A DNA stretch of 64,000 nt from Haloferula helveola (GTDB taxonomy: Bacteria > Verrucomicrobiota > Verrucomicrobiia > Verrucomicrobiales > Akkermansiaceae). Location: contig NZ_AP024702.1 of NCBI RefSeq assembly GCF_037076345.1, positions 2,480,001 through 2,544,000 of the forward strand, in the 5' to 3' direction. Numbering within the stretch: position 1 is the stretch's first letter; the number at the start of each line of letters is the position of its first letter. This document shows positions 1-8,933 of the stretch, in pieces. The position numbers and the translations under genes are program-made. The notes beneath the pieces are model-generated. The model had not been told where the DNA came from, searched no databases, and saw nothing but the letters and a program-made list of their open reading frames with translations.

Positions 1-2382
1 ATCGTCCGCTACACCGACGGCACCAAGAGCGAGATCGGCACCGACGGCACATGGAAAACGTCCCGGGCCGAGTCCTGGGTCGGCGGACAACCGCAGCGCA
101 ACGGCGAAGGAGTCGGCCGCATCGAGGAGATCGATGCCCGCGAGCTGACGCCGGACTGGTTCATGCCGTCCTTCAACGACGCGGCGTGGGGTTCCGCGCA
201 CGCAGTCGGCGCCCACCCGGCGGGTCCTTGGACCGGCACTCTCGCTCCGGATCTCAGCCGGATTGTCGAAACCGAACTCGCTCCCGCCAGCATCGCTGAC
301 CTCGGCGGCGGGAAGTATGTGGTGGACCTCGGAAAGGTCTACGCCGGCGTGCCGCGGATCCGGTTCTCGGGTGGCAGCTCGGGCACGACGATCCAGATGC
401 GGGGTGGCTATGAACTCGATGGATCGGGCGAGATCGACACCTCGAAGAACCAGAACACGGACATGACATTCCGCGCGATCCTTGACGGCGGCAACTTCAT
501 CTACGAGCCGGCCGAGTACCTCGGCATGCGGTATTTCCAGATCGACAACGCCCCGATGCCGGTGACCCCGGCGAATTTCAGCTTCATCGAGCGGCACAGC
601 GAGATGGACGTTTCGAGTTCCTCGTTCGACTCGCCGGACGCCACCCTGAATGCCGTCTGGGACCTGATGAAGCACTCGATCCTGACCTGCGCGCAGGAGG
701 AGTATGTCGATACTCCGACGCGCGAGAAGGGAGGCTTCCTCGGTGACGCCGCGATCCAGAGCACGGTGGCCATGCCGGTGATGAACGAAAGGGTCCTTAC
801 CCGCAGGACGCTGCACGAGTTCCTGCAATCGATGGACCAGCACTGGTCGGCGCCCGCCGACCGTGGCCGGATCAATGCGGTCTATCCCAACGTCGACGGA
901 GGCCGCGACATCCCCGACTACACGCAAGCCTACCTGACATGGGTCTGGAACTATTATCTCGAGACCGGCGACCTCGCGTTTCTCTCAGCGAACTACGCCC
1001 GCTTCAGGGACATTGCCGACTACGTCCACACCCACCGCGACTCCGGCACGGGATTGATCACCAACCTGACCGGCGGCAGCGGACCGTATGAGTTCGGGAT
1101 CGTCGATTGGCCGCAGACCATGCGTTTCGGCTACGACATGACCGCCGCCCGGACCGTGATCAACGGCTGGGCGTATGCGGACTACCAGATCATGGCGAAG
1201 ATCGCCGGCGAGCTCGGCAACATCGCCGACCGCAACCTGTTCTGGACCCGCGCCGATGATCTCGAGGTGGCGATGAACGCACAGCTCATCAATGGCGACG
1301 GCGTTTACATCGACGGCCTCGACTCGGGAGGCGGGGCGAGCACCCATGTTTCCCAACACGCGAACATGTTCCCGCTCGCCCTCGGCATGGTGCCGGCGGC
1401 GCAGGAAGCATCAGTGACGGCGAAAGTGAAGGAGCTCGAGATGAGCGTGGGCATGGTGACGCTGCCGTGGCTGGTGCGCGCGGTCGGTGAGGCGGAGGAG
1501 GGTGAGCACCTGATCGAACTGTTCACCAACGACACGTGGCTTGGCTGGGCGCGATGCCTTTCCCTTGGTGCCACCGCCACCTGGGAATCGTGGGATGCCG
1601 ATTCCACCGGCGAGAGCCTTTCGCATGCGTGGGGTGCGGCGGGACTGGAAGGTTATCTCCGCTACATTCTCGGCGTCCGTCCGCTGGAGCCGCAGTATGG
1701 AAAGGTCGAAATCAAGCCGCTCGACTTCGGTGCCTCGCTTGATCGGGCCGAGGGAGTCTTTCCCACCGATCGCGGGGACATCTCGGTCAAGTGGGAGAAG
1801 ACCTCCGACTCATACCGCATGGATGTCGATCTTCCCTTCAACGTGCTGGCGACGGTCTCGATTCCCAAGGGAGCCTCGGCGGATCCGACGGTGTTCATCG
1901 ACGGTTTCGAGGTGGCGGCCACCGTCGAGGATGAGTTCATCCGTGTGCCGTGGATCGGCTCGGGACTACACACGATCGTTCGCGTCGACGGACCGGATTC
2001 GTCGATGGACGCGTGGCGCGTCCAGCACTTCGGCCTGGACTGGTCCGCGAACCCCGACGCACTCGATGGCGCCGACCCGGACCGCGACGGGCTGGACAAC
2101 GACACCGAATACGGTCTCGGATTCGATCCGCTCACGAGTTCGGTCGACCTGCTGCCCAAGCTCGAACGGCAGGGCCAGGACGTGACGATCGCCTACCCGG
2201 CTCCGCGTCCCGAACTCGTCTACTCGGTGCTTGGAACCGAGGACCTCTCACTGGCGCTGGTGAATTGGGACGTGCTACCAACGAGCCCGGAGATCGCGAA
2301 CAACATTCCGATGCTGCGAACGACGGTAAGCCTGCTGGATCACACCGCATACTTCATCCGTCTGGCGATATCGGAGCCCTGA
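1..2382 (+). CDS. Alpha-L-rhamnosidase, GH78 family (5' partial)
   Basis: Exported glycoside hydrolase that removes terminal alpha-L-rhamnose from plant or algal glycans. The frame is open from base 1, so the N-terminus and any signal peptide lie outside the window. The first ~55 residues are the end of the N-terminal beta-sandwich (TDGTWKTS is typical). The (alpha/alpha)6 barrel follows; DTPTREKGGFLGDA fits the GH78 catalytic-acid loop (Arg-Glu then Gly-Asp). A beta-sandwich C-domain comes next. The last ~100 residues carry an Asp-rich calcium motif (DPDRDGLDNDTEYGLG), common in exported verrucomicrobial enzymes. A two-component system starts about 60 bp downstream in the same direction and may sense the products; that link is inference. 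Confidence 0.88.
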   Translation: MVRYTDGTKSEIGTDGTWKTSRAESWVGGQPQRNGEGVGRIEEIDARELTPDWFMPSFNDAAWGSAHAVGAHPAGPWTGTLAPDLSRIVETELAPASIADLGGGKYVVDLGKVYAGVPRIRFSGGSSGTTIQMRGGYELDGSGEIDTSKNQNTDMTFRAILDGGNFIYEPAEYLGMRYFQIDNAPMPVTPANFSFIERHSEMDVSSSSFDSPDATLNAVWDLMKHSILTCAQEEYVDTPTREKGGFLGDAAIQSTVAMPVMNERVLTRRTLHEFLQSMDQHWSAPADRGRINAVYPNVDGGRDIPDYTQAYLTWVWNYYLETGDLAFLSANYARFRDIADYVHTHRDSGTGLITNLTGGSGPYEFGIVDWPQTMRFGYDMTAARTVINGWAYADYQIMAKIAGELGNIADRNLFWTRADDLEVAMNAQLINGDGVYIDGLDSGGGASTHVSQHANMFPLALGMVPAAQEASVTAKVKELEMSVGMVTLPWLVRAVGEAEEGEHLIELFTNDTWLGWARCLSLGATATWESWDADSTGESLSHAWGAAGLEGYLRYILGVRPLEPQYGKVEIKPLDFGASLDRAEGVFPTDRGDISVKWEKTSDSYRMDVDLPFNVLATVSIPKGASADPTVFIDGFEVAATVEDEFIRVPWIGSGLHTIVRVDGPDSSMDAWRVQHFGLDWSANPDALDGADPDRDGLDNDTEYGLGFDPLTSSVDLLPKLERQGQDVTIAYPAPRPELVYSVLGTEDLSLALVNWDVLPTSPEIANNIPMLRTTVSLLDHTAYFIRLAISEP

Positions 2383-2442
2383 CCGCCCGGCTTCGTCCAG
2401 TTGCCTCGACAGCTCCGGGCCGCCGGATCACATTTTGATTCG

Positions 2443-5223
2443 ATGAGATGGTTGCTCACGGCGTTGTTCGCGATTCTGACCTGCCGTGCGCCGGCAGCCG
2501 AATCGCTCGCCGCGGGGTATGGGTTTCTGGTTCACGTCTGGCAGTCCGAAGACGGTCTGCCGGGAAACGTTGTTCGCTCCATCGGCCAGACCGAAGACGG
2601 CTTCCTGTGGGTCGCCACCGCCGAGGGGATCGCTCGTTTCGATGGCCTCGGCTTCACTTCGATCGGGGCACAGGAACCGGCCATCGGCCGACGGTTCGCC
2701 TTCTTCCGTGTTTTCACTCCGGAAGATCATGGCGTTTGGATTTCGACCTCCCTCGGTGGCCTGTTCCGGATCACGGACAACGAGTTGGTGGAGGTGATCG
2801 AGGGGACGGCCGAAGCGAACCCTCCACTCGTGACGCGGCTTTTCAGCCACGATGAACAGATCCATTTCATTCGGTCGAACGACGTTTGGCGACTTGATGC
2901 GGATGGGCCGGTTCAGGTTGCCGATCCGTCGGAGGATCTGGTCGCCAGCATGGTTGCGGACCAACGCGCCCAAATCGCGAGGGGGCGACGGGATGACCGG
3001 AGCACGCCGACGTCCCTGGAGGACTCGGACGAGGACCGATGGATCGTGTCCGGGGACACCTTGCTGCACGAAGGGCAGGAGGGAGCGGGCGCGATCCCCG
3101 TCATTCCCGAACTCGACGGCCAGCTCACCGTAAGCGACATGCTTGAGGACAAGGAGGGCAATCTCTGGCTCTCAAGTCCCGTGCAGGGCCTCATCCGGGT
3201 CAGGAAAAGCCGGGTTTCGTTTCTCGAGACTGAGGAGGGGCCCTTTCTTGCGGATGTCCGGACCGCGATCCGGGACCGTGAAGGGACATGGTGGCTTGGC
3301 GGGCGCGATGGGGGAATCGATCGCATCCGTGACGGCGAAGTGGAGCACCTCGAACTGGTCGAAGGCGGATACCGCCGGCCGATCGCGTGCATTTTCGAGG
3401 ACTCTCGCGGAACCGTTTGGTTCACCGCGGCCCACGGCAGTGTCTTCTCGTGGAACGGCACCGGCTTTGACCTGCGGTTTTCGGAGGTTTCCCAGGCGGC
3501 GAAGGTGAATGCGATCGCGGAAGATCCGACCGGCCGCCTCTGGTTCGGTGGAGACCGGGGATTGTGCGTGATCGAGGACGGCCAGATCGCGGTCTTCACC
3601 GACGATGCCAAGCTGCAGGGTCACGAGATCACGTCGCTTTTTGCCGCGGACGACGGACGCGTTTTCGCCGGCACGGTCGATGGTCATATCGCGATCATCG
3701 AAGACGGATCGGTTTCGCTGATCGGGACTCCGGCGGAGATGAGCCGCCGCTACGTTTCGGAGATCCTCGTTCTCGAAGGCGAAGAAATCTGGGTGACGAC
3801 CATCGACGCCGGTCTGTTCGTTCGGCGGGACGGGAAATGGCATCGTTTCTCAAGAGCGGACGGCCTGCCTGACGAGCGCCTGACCGGGCTTGTGCTTCAC
3901 GGGACCGACCAGTTCTGGATCGGGTCGCTCGGGGGGATCATCCGGGTCTCGCGGTCCGAGCTCATCCGCCGGCTGACCAACAGCTCCATCGTTCCTCGCT
4001 GGGTCCGGCTGGATCGCTCCGACGGCATGAACACCCGCGAGTGCGTCGGCGGTGCGCAACCGGGAGTTTTCGATGATGGTGAAGGAGCGCTGTGGTTTCC
4101 TACCACGCGCGGTGTGGTGGGTGTCCGGCCGGAGGAGATCCGGATCAACCTCGCTCCACCGTCCCTCCACATCGATGCGGTCGAGATCGACGGCATCCGC
4201 CATCCGGCCGGCCAAGGAACGATCGTCACCGGACCCGGGCGCGTTCAGTTGGTCTTCCACTTCGTCGGTGTCAGCCTCAGTGCCCCTGAGAAGGTGACCT
4301 ACCGGATCCGCCTTGACCCGCTGGACCGCGATTCCTCTTTCAACCGCTCGGACCGGACCGCGAGTTATCAGGCGGTGCCGCCGGGAAGTTACACTTTCGA
4401 GGTCCAGAGTGTGAATGGCGACGGAGTCATGAACATTCTCCCCGAGACCGTTTCGATCGTGGTGCGTCGCCATTTCTGGGAGACTCCGCTGTTCATCACC
4501 TCGGCAATCGTCGTGCTTCTTCTGGCAGCACTGGCCAGCGGCTGGGTGGTCGCCCGCCGGCGCATGCGCCGAAGCCTTGAAGCGCTGCGGGTGCAGGGCC
4601 TGATCGAGGGGGAACGGTCGAGAATCTCACGCGACCTCCACGATGATCTTGGAGCAAGCCTGACCGAGCTCTCGATTCTTTCGGCCCTCGGAGCGGAGGA
4701 CGAGGAGGACGCGAATCTCCGTCCGACCATGGAGACGCTGTCGCAGAAGTCGAAGGAAGTCGTCGGAGCCCTCGACGAAATCGTCTGGGCGGCAACGCCG
4801 AGGGAGGACACCTTGCGCTCGCTCGTCGATTACATCGCTGCCTCGGCAAGGGAGTTCCTCGAGAACGCGCAGGTCGGCCTGGACCTCGAATTCCCGCGCT
4901 CGGTCCCCGATCTGATGATCGGTCCGCGTCGTCGCCACAGTGTCTTCCTCACCACGCGCGAGGCCCTCAACAACGCGGTCAAATACTCCGGTGCCGACTC
5001 GATTTCGCTGTCGATCGATCTGACGGACGCCGAACTGGTCGTGACGGTTTCCGACCGCGGGAAGGGATTCGACCTCGAATATGCCGAGACCTTGGGCAAC
5101 GGCCTCACCAACCTCCGCCAGCGGATGCGGGATTGCGGAGGCGCCTGTAGCATCGATAGCATACCCGGCGAAGGCACTACGGTGACCATCCGCCTTCCCT
5201 TGCCCCCTGCACCGACTTCATGA
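2443..5223 (+). CDS. Two-component regulator-propeller sensor histidine kinase (HisKA_3 type)
   Basis: Membrane sensor kinase of about 926 residues. I chose the ATG at 2443 because it begins a clear signal peptide (MRWLLTALFAILTC); a TTG lies 42 bases upstream in frame. Residues ~30-570 are repeated propeller units (DGFLWVAT, GNLWLSSP, GRLWFGGD), ~590-670 a Y_Y_Y-like beta domain, and ~682-704 a single membrane helix. The dimerisation/phosphoacceptor box DLHDDLGA places the histidine near residue 733, followed by a GHKL ATPase domain (N-box EALNNAVKYSG, G-boxes DRGKGFD and GNGLTNLRQRM). Propeller sensors of this sort usually bind oligosaccharides in the periplasm. The stop overlaps the start of the response regulator by 4 bp, so the two are co-translated partners. 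Confidence 0.93.
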   Translation: MRWLLTALFAILTCRAPAAESLAAGYGFLVHVWQSEDGLPGNVVRSIGQTEDGFLWVATAEGIARFDGLGFTSIGAQEPAIGRRFAFFRVFTPEDHGVWISTSLGGLFRITDNELVEVIEGTAEANPPLVTRLFSHDEQIHFIRSNDVWRLDADGPVQVADPSEDLVASMVADQRAQIARGRRDDRSTPTSLEDSDEDRWIVSGDTLLHEGQEGAGAIPVIPELDGQLTVSDMLEDKEGNLWLSSPVQGLIRVRKSRVSFLETEEGPFLADVRTAIRDREGTWWLGGRDGGIDRIRDGEVEHLELVEGGYRRPIACIFEDSRGTVWFTAAHGSVFSWNGTGFDLRFSEVSQAAKVNAIAEDPTGRLWFGGDRGLCVIEDGQIAVFTDDAKLQGHEITSLFAADDGRVFAGTVDGHIAIIEDGSVSLIGTPAEMSRRYVSEILVLEGEEIWVTTIDAGLFVRRDGKWHRFSRADGLPDERLTGLVLHGTDQFWIGSLGGIIRVSRSELIRRLTNSSIVPRWVRLDRSDGMNTRECVGGAQPGVFDDGEGALWFPTTRGVVGVRPEEIRINLAPPSLHIDAVEIDGIRHPAGQGTIVTGPGRVQLVFHFVGVSLSAPEKVTYRIRLDPLDRDSSFNRSDRTASYQAVPPGSYTFEVQSVNGDGVMNILPETVSIVVRRHFWETPLFITSAIVVLLLAALASGWVVARRRMRRSLEALRVQGLIEGERSRISRDLHDDLGASLTELSILSALGAEDEEDANLRPTMETLSQKSKEVVGALDEIVWAATPREDTLRSLVDYIAASAREFLENAQVGLDLEFPRSVPDLMIGPRRRHSVFLTTREALNNAVKYSGADSISLSIDLTDAELVVTVSDRGKGFDLEYAETLGNGLTNLRQRMRDCGGACSIDSIPGEGTTVTIRLPLPPAPTS

Positions 5224-5882
5224 GCACGACAGACAAGATCCAGATCGCGATCGTCGAGGACAACGCGGCCTTGGGCGCGAGCCTGCGAAAGATCATCGAG
5301 GCCACTCCGCACCTTGAGTGTGTCGGCGTCTGGACCAGCGGCGAGGATGCGCTGCGGAAGGTCGACGCCTTCCGGCCCCAGGTGGTGCTGATGGACATCA
5401 ATCTTCCGGGCATTTCCGGCATCGAGGCGACCGGACGGATCAAGTCGCACCTGCCCGGGATCCAGATCATCATGGTCACCGTCTATCGCGACCACGACAA
5501 GATCTTCGCCGCCCTCAAGGCCGGAGCATCCGGCTACCTGCTGAAACGCTCCGCACCCGCGGAAGTCCGCGCCGCGATCGACGATGTCCGGGCAGGCGGC
5601 GCGCCGATGAGCCCCGAAATCGCGCGGCGGGTCGTCGAGGCCTTCCACCAACCGACGGAATCCCAGACCGAGGAACTCAATCTGACGCCGCGCGAAACCG
5701 AGATCCTCGATTGCCTCTGCGACGGTCTCGCGAACAAGGAGATCGCCGATCAGCTCGACATTTCCACCGAGACCGTCCGCGTCCATCTCCGGCACATCTA
5801 TGAGAAGCTGCACGTGCGTTCCCGGACGGAAGCGGCGATGAAATACCGGGACAGCCGCAATCCGGACCACTGGATGAACTGA
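5220..5882 (+). CDS. NarL/LuxR-family response regulator
   Basis: Cytoplasmic DNA-binding response regulator of 220 residues, partner of the overlapping kinase. The receiver domain has the acidic pair in IVEDN, the phospho-acceptor Asp59 in LMDINLPG and the conserved Lys109 in YLLKRSAP. The C-terminal LuxR-type helix-turn-helix reads LTPRETEILDCLCDGLANKE, then STETVRVHLRHIYEKL. Its targets are unknown; the adjacent rhamnosidase is an obvious candidate but no operator was identified. Confidence 0.95.
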   Translation: MSTTDKIQIAIVEDNAALGASLRKIIEATPHLECVGVWTSGEDALRKVDAFRPQVVLMDINLPGISGIEATGRIKSHLPGIQIIMVTVYRDHDKIFAALKAGASGYLLKRSAPAEVRAAIDDVRAGGAPMSPEIARRVVEAFHQPTESQTEELNLTPRETEILDCLCDGLANKEIADQLDISTETVRVHLRHIYEKLHVRSRTEAAMKYRDSRNPDHWMN

Positions 5883-5979
5883 GGAACGGCGGGGTCTCCG
5901 AAGGGTCTAACCTGCCCCGGGTAACCCACTTGTGTGATGGCGGAAAATGGGTCGGATTGCGGAGCATTCCGGCAGACCC

Positions 5980-6678
5980 ATGAAGAACCCATCGAAACCC
6001 GCTCGGAGCCGGAAGGCGTTCACCCTTATCGAATTGCTGATTGTCATCGTGATCGTAGCGGCTCTGTCGTCGCTCGTCTTCGCGCTCAGCAGCAAGGCAC
6101 TCAGGAAGGCACGATCGGCCAAGTGCATCAACAACATGCGCGACTGGAGCATGGTCTTCAACACGGCCTCTCTCGAGCGCAACGGACGTCTCGACCTGCC
6201 CGACAACTGGGCGGCGGTCAGCGGCCTTCCGTACGACCCCGACAGCAGTGGTGATCAGGGCCAATCGCCCTTCCTCCAGTACTGGGACACGGACATCGAG
6301 AACGCCAGGCAGATCCAATTCGAGAAGCGCGGCTGCCCGCTGATCCGCAACGAAGCGCCGGACAACGAGTTCGGAAATCCCGCCGCAACCTACCGGATGA
6401 ATCTCGAACTGCGGGAGGAACCCAGCCGCGGCAACCGCAATCCCTATCCCGAGGTCAACCTGACCCGTCTCAAGCGGGCATCGACCAAGATCATTTTCAT
6501 CGATGGCTACTACACGGGAAACCTCACCCTCGAGAAGGGCGATATCAAAAACGAACTCATTCCCGCGAGCGAGGTCCACGGGAACGGCAAGGTCCACGCG
6601 GTCTTCGCCGACATGCACGTCGAAGCGGTCAACGTCTCCGACATCGAAAGCCAGTGGGACCGCTACATCAAACGCTGA
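5980..6678 (+). CDS. Prepilin-type N-terminal cleavage/methylation domain protein
   Basis: A 232-residue type IV pilin-like or pseudopilin-like protein. After a short basic leader (MKNPSKPARSRKA) comes the processing site with FTLIELLIVIVIVAALSSL, the prepilin-peptidase signature followed by the hydrophobic helix. The globular part is of the verrucomicrobial/planctomycete family of exported pseudopilin-like proteins, which often end in a Asp/His-rich segment such as SEVHGNGKVHAVFADMH. The start at 5980 is preferred over an in-frame ATG at 5947 because it gives the usual short leader. These proteins are abundant in this phylum and their role, probably surface or periplasmic assembly, is not established. 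Confidence 0.88.
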   Translation: MKNPSKPARSRKAFTLIELLIVIVIVAALSSLVFALSSKALRKARSAKCINNMRDWSMVFNTASLERNGRLDLPDNWAAVSGLPYDPDSSGDQGQSPFLQYWDTDIENARQIQFEKRGCPLIRNEAPDNEFGNPAATYRMNLELREEPSRGNRNPYPEVNLTRLKRASTKIIFIDGYYTGNLTLEKGDIKNELIPASEVHGNGKVHAVFADMHVEAVNVSDIESQWDRYIKR

Positions 6679-6704
6679 TCGCCTGATATCCTCAGTCGCG
6701 ACTT

Positions 6705-6727
6705 ACTGGTCCTGAATTTGGACCAGT
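6705..6727. terminator. Perfect 8-bp inverted repeat, likely terminator-like hairpin
   Basis: ACTGGTCC (6705-6712) and GGACCAGT (6720-6727) flank a 7-base loop, 27 bases after the prepilin-like gene. There is no run of T afterwards, so Rho-independent termination is uncertain; it could also be an operator. Confidence 0.4.
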
Positions 6728-6783
6728 GAAATCCGCGAATCCCGTTTGGGCGGGGCGGGCTCCGGCAGTCAGGGTGCGGACAA

Positions 6784-6804
6784 GCGACCGACCGAATCGG
6801 TCGC
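6784..6804. promoter_or_regulatory. Inverted repeat in the leader of the protease gene
   Basis: GCGACCGA (6784-6791) and TCGGTCGC (6797-6804) are perfect 8-bp arms with a 5-base spacer, ending 19 bases before the ATG at 6824. It may be an operator or an RNA hairpin over the ribosome site; no Shine-Dalgarno sequence is seen between it and the start. Confidence 0.35.
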
Positions 6805-6823
6805 CGACGTCCCAACCTGCCCC

Positions 6824-7750
6824 ATGAAATCCCTGCCCCTCCTCGCGGCTCTCGCCCTACTGCCCGTGGCGTTTGCCGAGACGCGGATCGCGTTCCAGCC
6901 TGTCCCGGTCCACAGTACCGACAAGTCGAACCTGTTCGTGATCGATGTCGAAACGGAGGGGAGGCCTGCCCGTTTCCTCCTCGATACCGGCTGTGCGTAC
7001 TCGCTTGCGTACGACACCGGCTTCATCAAGTCGCTCGGCAAGGAGCTGGAGGAAACGGGTGAGGCCCGGGGTGCGGGTGGCAAGGCCACACGTTACTCGG
7101 CCGCGATTTCCAAGACCGTGATCGGTGGTCGCATCGAGCTCGGCTCGCAGCCGAAAGCTACGGTAATTCCCGTAGATCATCTCGACCATCTGACCGTCGG
7201 CGGCGAACCGGCCGATATTTCCGGATTGATGGGGTCGTCGCTTCTGAGGAAGGTGCGCGCGGTCTTCGACTACGGCGGCTCCCGCCTGCTGCTTCCCTCC
7301 ACGGACGCCCCCGCGGGAACCTATACCACGGCGATGAAGCAGCAGGGCGCGACGGTCGTGCCTTTGGAGGAAGGGCGTTTCGGTTTTCCCTATGTGGTGC
7401 TCGAGCTCGAAGGAAAGGAGTTCGCGTTCCTTCTCGATACCGGAGCCAATGCCAACATCATCGAGCCGGCGATCGCGGAAGAGCTGGAGCTGGAAGCGGT
7501 GGATGGAACGTCGACGGTCCGCGGCATGCACAAGACCGGCGGGGTTCCCAAGTTCCGTGCGGAAGACGTCGGGCTTGGGGATGCCTTCGTCCTGGACAAG
7601 CTGGTCTTCACCGCGATGGCGACCCAGGCCGGATTGCAGGAAGACGACGGACCCCGGCTCGGAGGCGTGTTCGGCACTCCGGTGCTCAAGCAGCTCAATG
7701 CCCGCATCGACTTTGACAGCAACACGCTGATTCTTCCGGCCAAGGAGTGA
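6824..7750 (+). CDS. Retropepsin-like aspartyl protease family protein
   Basis: Exported protein of 308 residues with signal peptide MKSLPLLAALALLPVAFA, which fixes the start at 6824 rather than an in-frame ATG at 6746. It has two aspartic-protease-like halves, each with the hydrophobic-Leu-Asp-Thr-Gly motif: RFLLDTGCAYS near residue 45 and FAFLLDTGANAN near residue 204. Single-chain proteins with two such lobes form a pseudo-dimeric active site. It is probably a periplasmic or surface peptidase; its substrate is unknown. It stands alone, convergent with the regulator gene that follows. Confidence 0.85.
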   Translation: MKSLPLLAALALLPVAFAETRIAFQPVPVHSTDKSNLFVIDVETEGRPARFLLDTGCAYSLAYDTGFIKSLGKELEETGEARGAGGKATRYSAAISKTVIGGRIELGSQPKATVIPVDHLDHLTVGGEPADISGLMGSSLLRKVRAVFDYGGSRLLLPSTDAPAGTYTTAMKQQGATVVPLEEGRFGFPYVVLELEGKEFAFLLDTGANANIIEPAIAEELELEAVDGTSTVRGMHKTGGVPKFRAEDVGLGDAFVLDKLVFTAMATQAGLQEDDGPRLGGVFGTPVLKQLNARIDFDSNTLILPAKE

Positions 7751-7759
7751 CCCCGTTCC

Positions 7760-8851
7760 TCAGGCGCCGGTTGCCGCGGGCGGGGCGATGCTTTGGCCTT
7801 CTTCGCTGAGCTGCAGCGTGAGCAGGTGGCGTCCGAGCGGTTGCAATCCGTTGGAGATCCACGAGCGGAAGTGGTTGATCGCCTTGACGTAGGGATAGCG
7901 GGCCATGACCGGTTTCGGTTGCAGCCACTCGAGACGTTCGTCGTGGCTGAGCAGGATCACGGAGAGGTCGGTCGGGATCCGGATGCGGTGCTGGGCACAA
8001 AAGCTGTAGAGCGAGAGCAGGTGGCTTTCCTCCCGCAAGATGAAGGCGGTCGGCTTCAGGCTCGCGAAGCACTTCCGCCAGTATCCGGGCCACGCTTCCG
8101 CAACGGGTTCGGGAAATTCGGGAGCAAGATCGTTCCGGGTGTAGCACGGATGCTTTCCATCAAAGGCAGAGAGGATCCCGTCCTGCACCGTGCTCCGCCC
8201 TTTCGCCCAACCGCCTTCGATCGGTGAGACGATCCGTTCGTGCCCGAGTTCTCGCAGCCTGAGAGCGGCGTCGCGCACGGAGTCGCGAATGGAAAACGCG
8301 CTGAGCGTTCCCGTCCAATCCGGCTCGATGTCGCCACCGGCGCAGTAGGTCGGCAGATGCTTCGCAGCCTCCGCCGCCCAACCCGCCGTCGGCACGAGCA
8401 TGAAGCAGGCGCTGGCGCCGTGGCGGTCGATCAGGCGGCCGAGCGAGGCGGCCGGTCGACGGTAGCGGCCGAAGTCGACCCGCTCGACGAATGCCTCACC
8501 GACGAGGTCCCGCCAGATCCCCGCGATCTTCCACAGGTAGTCCTGCTCGGCGGCACCGAGGACCTGTCGCGTCGAGTGGAGCAGCAGCAGGTTTCCCTGC
8601 ACCACCTTCTCCCGATCCCGGAAGGCGGCGTGGATCCGTCTCCGTTTGCCATGGGCCGGCGGATCGAGAAAGCCGCGCTCGGTCAGGATCCCGAGCGCCG
8701 ACTCACAGGTCTTGCGATCCACCCCGTAGCGCTGGGCGAGCACGCGGGTGCCGGGCAGCTCGGATGGCCACGCGCCGCCGCGGATCTCCTCCATCAGCCG
8801 CTCGGCGAGCAGGTGGGGCAGGGTGGGTTTCCGCATGAAGCGATCCATCAT
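7760..8851 (-). CDS. GntR-type wHTH / LacI-type sensor hybrid transcriptional regulator
   Basis: About 363 residues. The N-terminal ~75 residues are a GntR-like winged helix (LAERLMEEIRGGAWP, PGTRVLAQRYGVDRKTCESA, LTERGFLDPP). The remainder resembles the periplasmic-binding-protein-like sensor of LacI/XylR regulators, ending with a segment containing DLSVILLSHDERLEWL. This architecture is frequent in Verrucomicrobiota, where such regulators sit beside glycan-use genes. A GTG at 8857 and ATGs at 8851 and 8848 are all possible starts. It lies directly downstream of a DUF1593 gene on the same strand and may control it through the palindrome at 10416-10429. A paralogue is encoded at 24039-25103. 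Confidence 0.85.
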   Translation of the reverse strand: MMDRFMRKPTLPHLLAERLMEEIRGGAWPSELPGTRVLAQRYGVDRKTCESALGILTERGFLDPPAHGKRRRIHAAFRDREKVVQGNLLLLHSTRQVLGAAEQDYLWKIAGIWRDLVGEAFVERVDFGRYRRPAASLGRLIDRHGASACFMLVPTAGWAAEAAKHLPTYCAGGDIEPDWTGTLSAFSIRDSVRDAALRLRELGHERIVSPIEGGWAKGRSTVQDGILSAFDGKHPCYTRNDLAPEFPEPVAEAWPGYWRKCFASLKPTAFILREESHLLSLYSFCAQHRIRIPTDLSVILLSHDERLEWLQPKPVMARYPYVKAINHFRSWISNGLQPLGRHLLTLQLSEEGQSIAPPAATGA

Positions 8852-8933
8852 GGGCACGCTACCCTGTCAGGAGACAAAGGCGAGCCGCTACTGGAGGAGT
8901 GGAAGGACCAGTGGATCCATCGTTCGCGCCAGC

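Noticed and set aside
4830-5870. Minus-strand open frame of 346 codons
   Set aside because: It is antisense to the kinase and response regulator, whose domains are complete.
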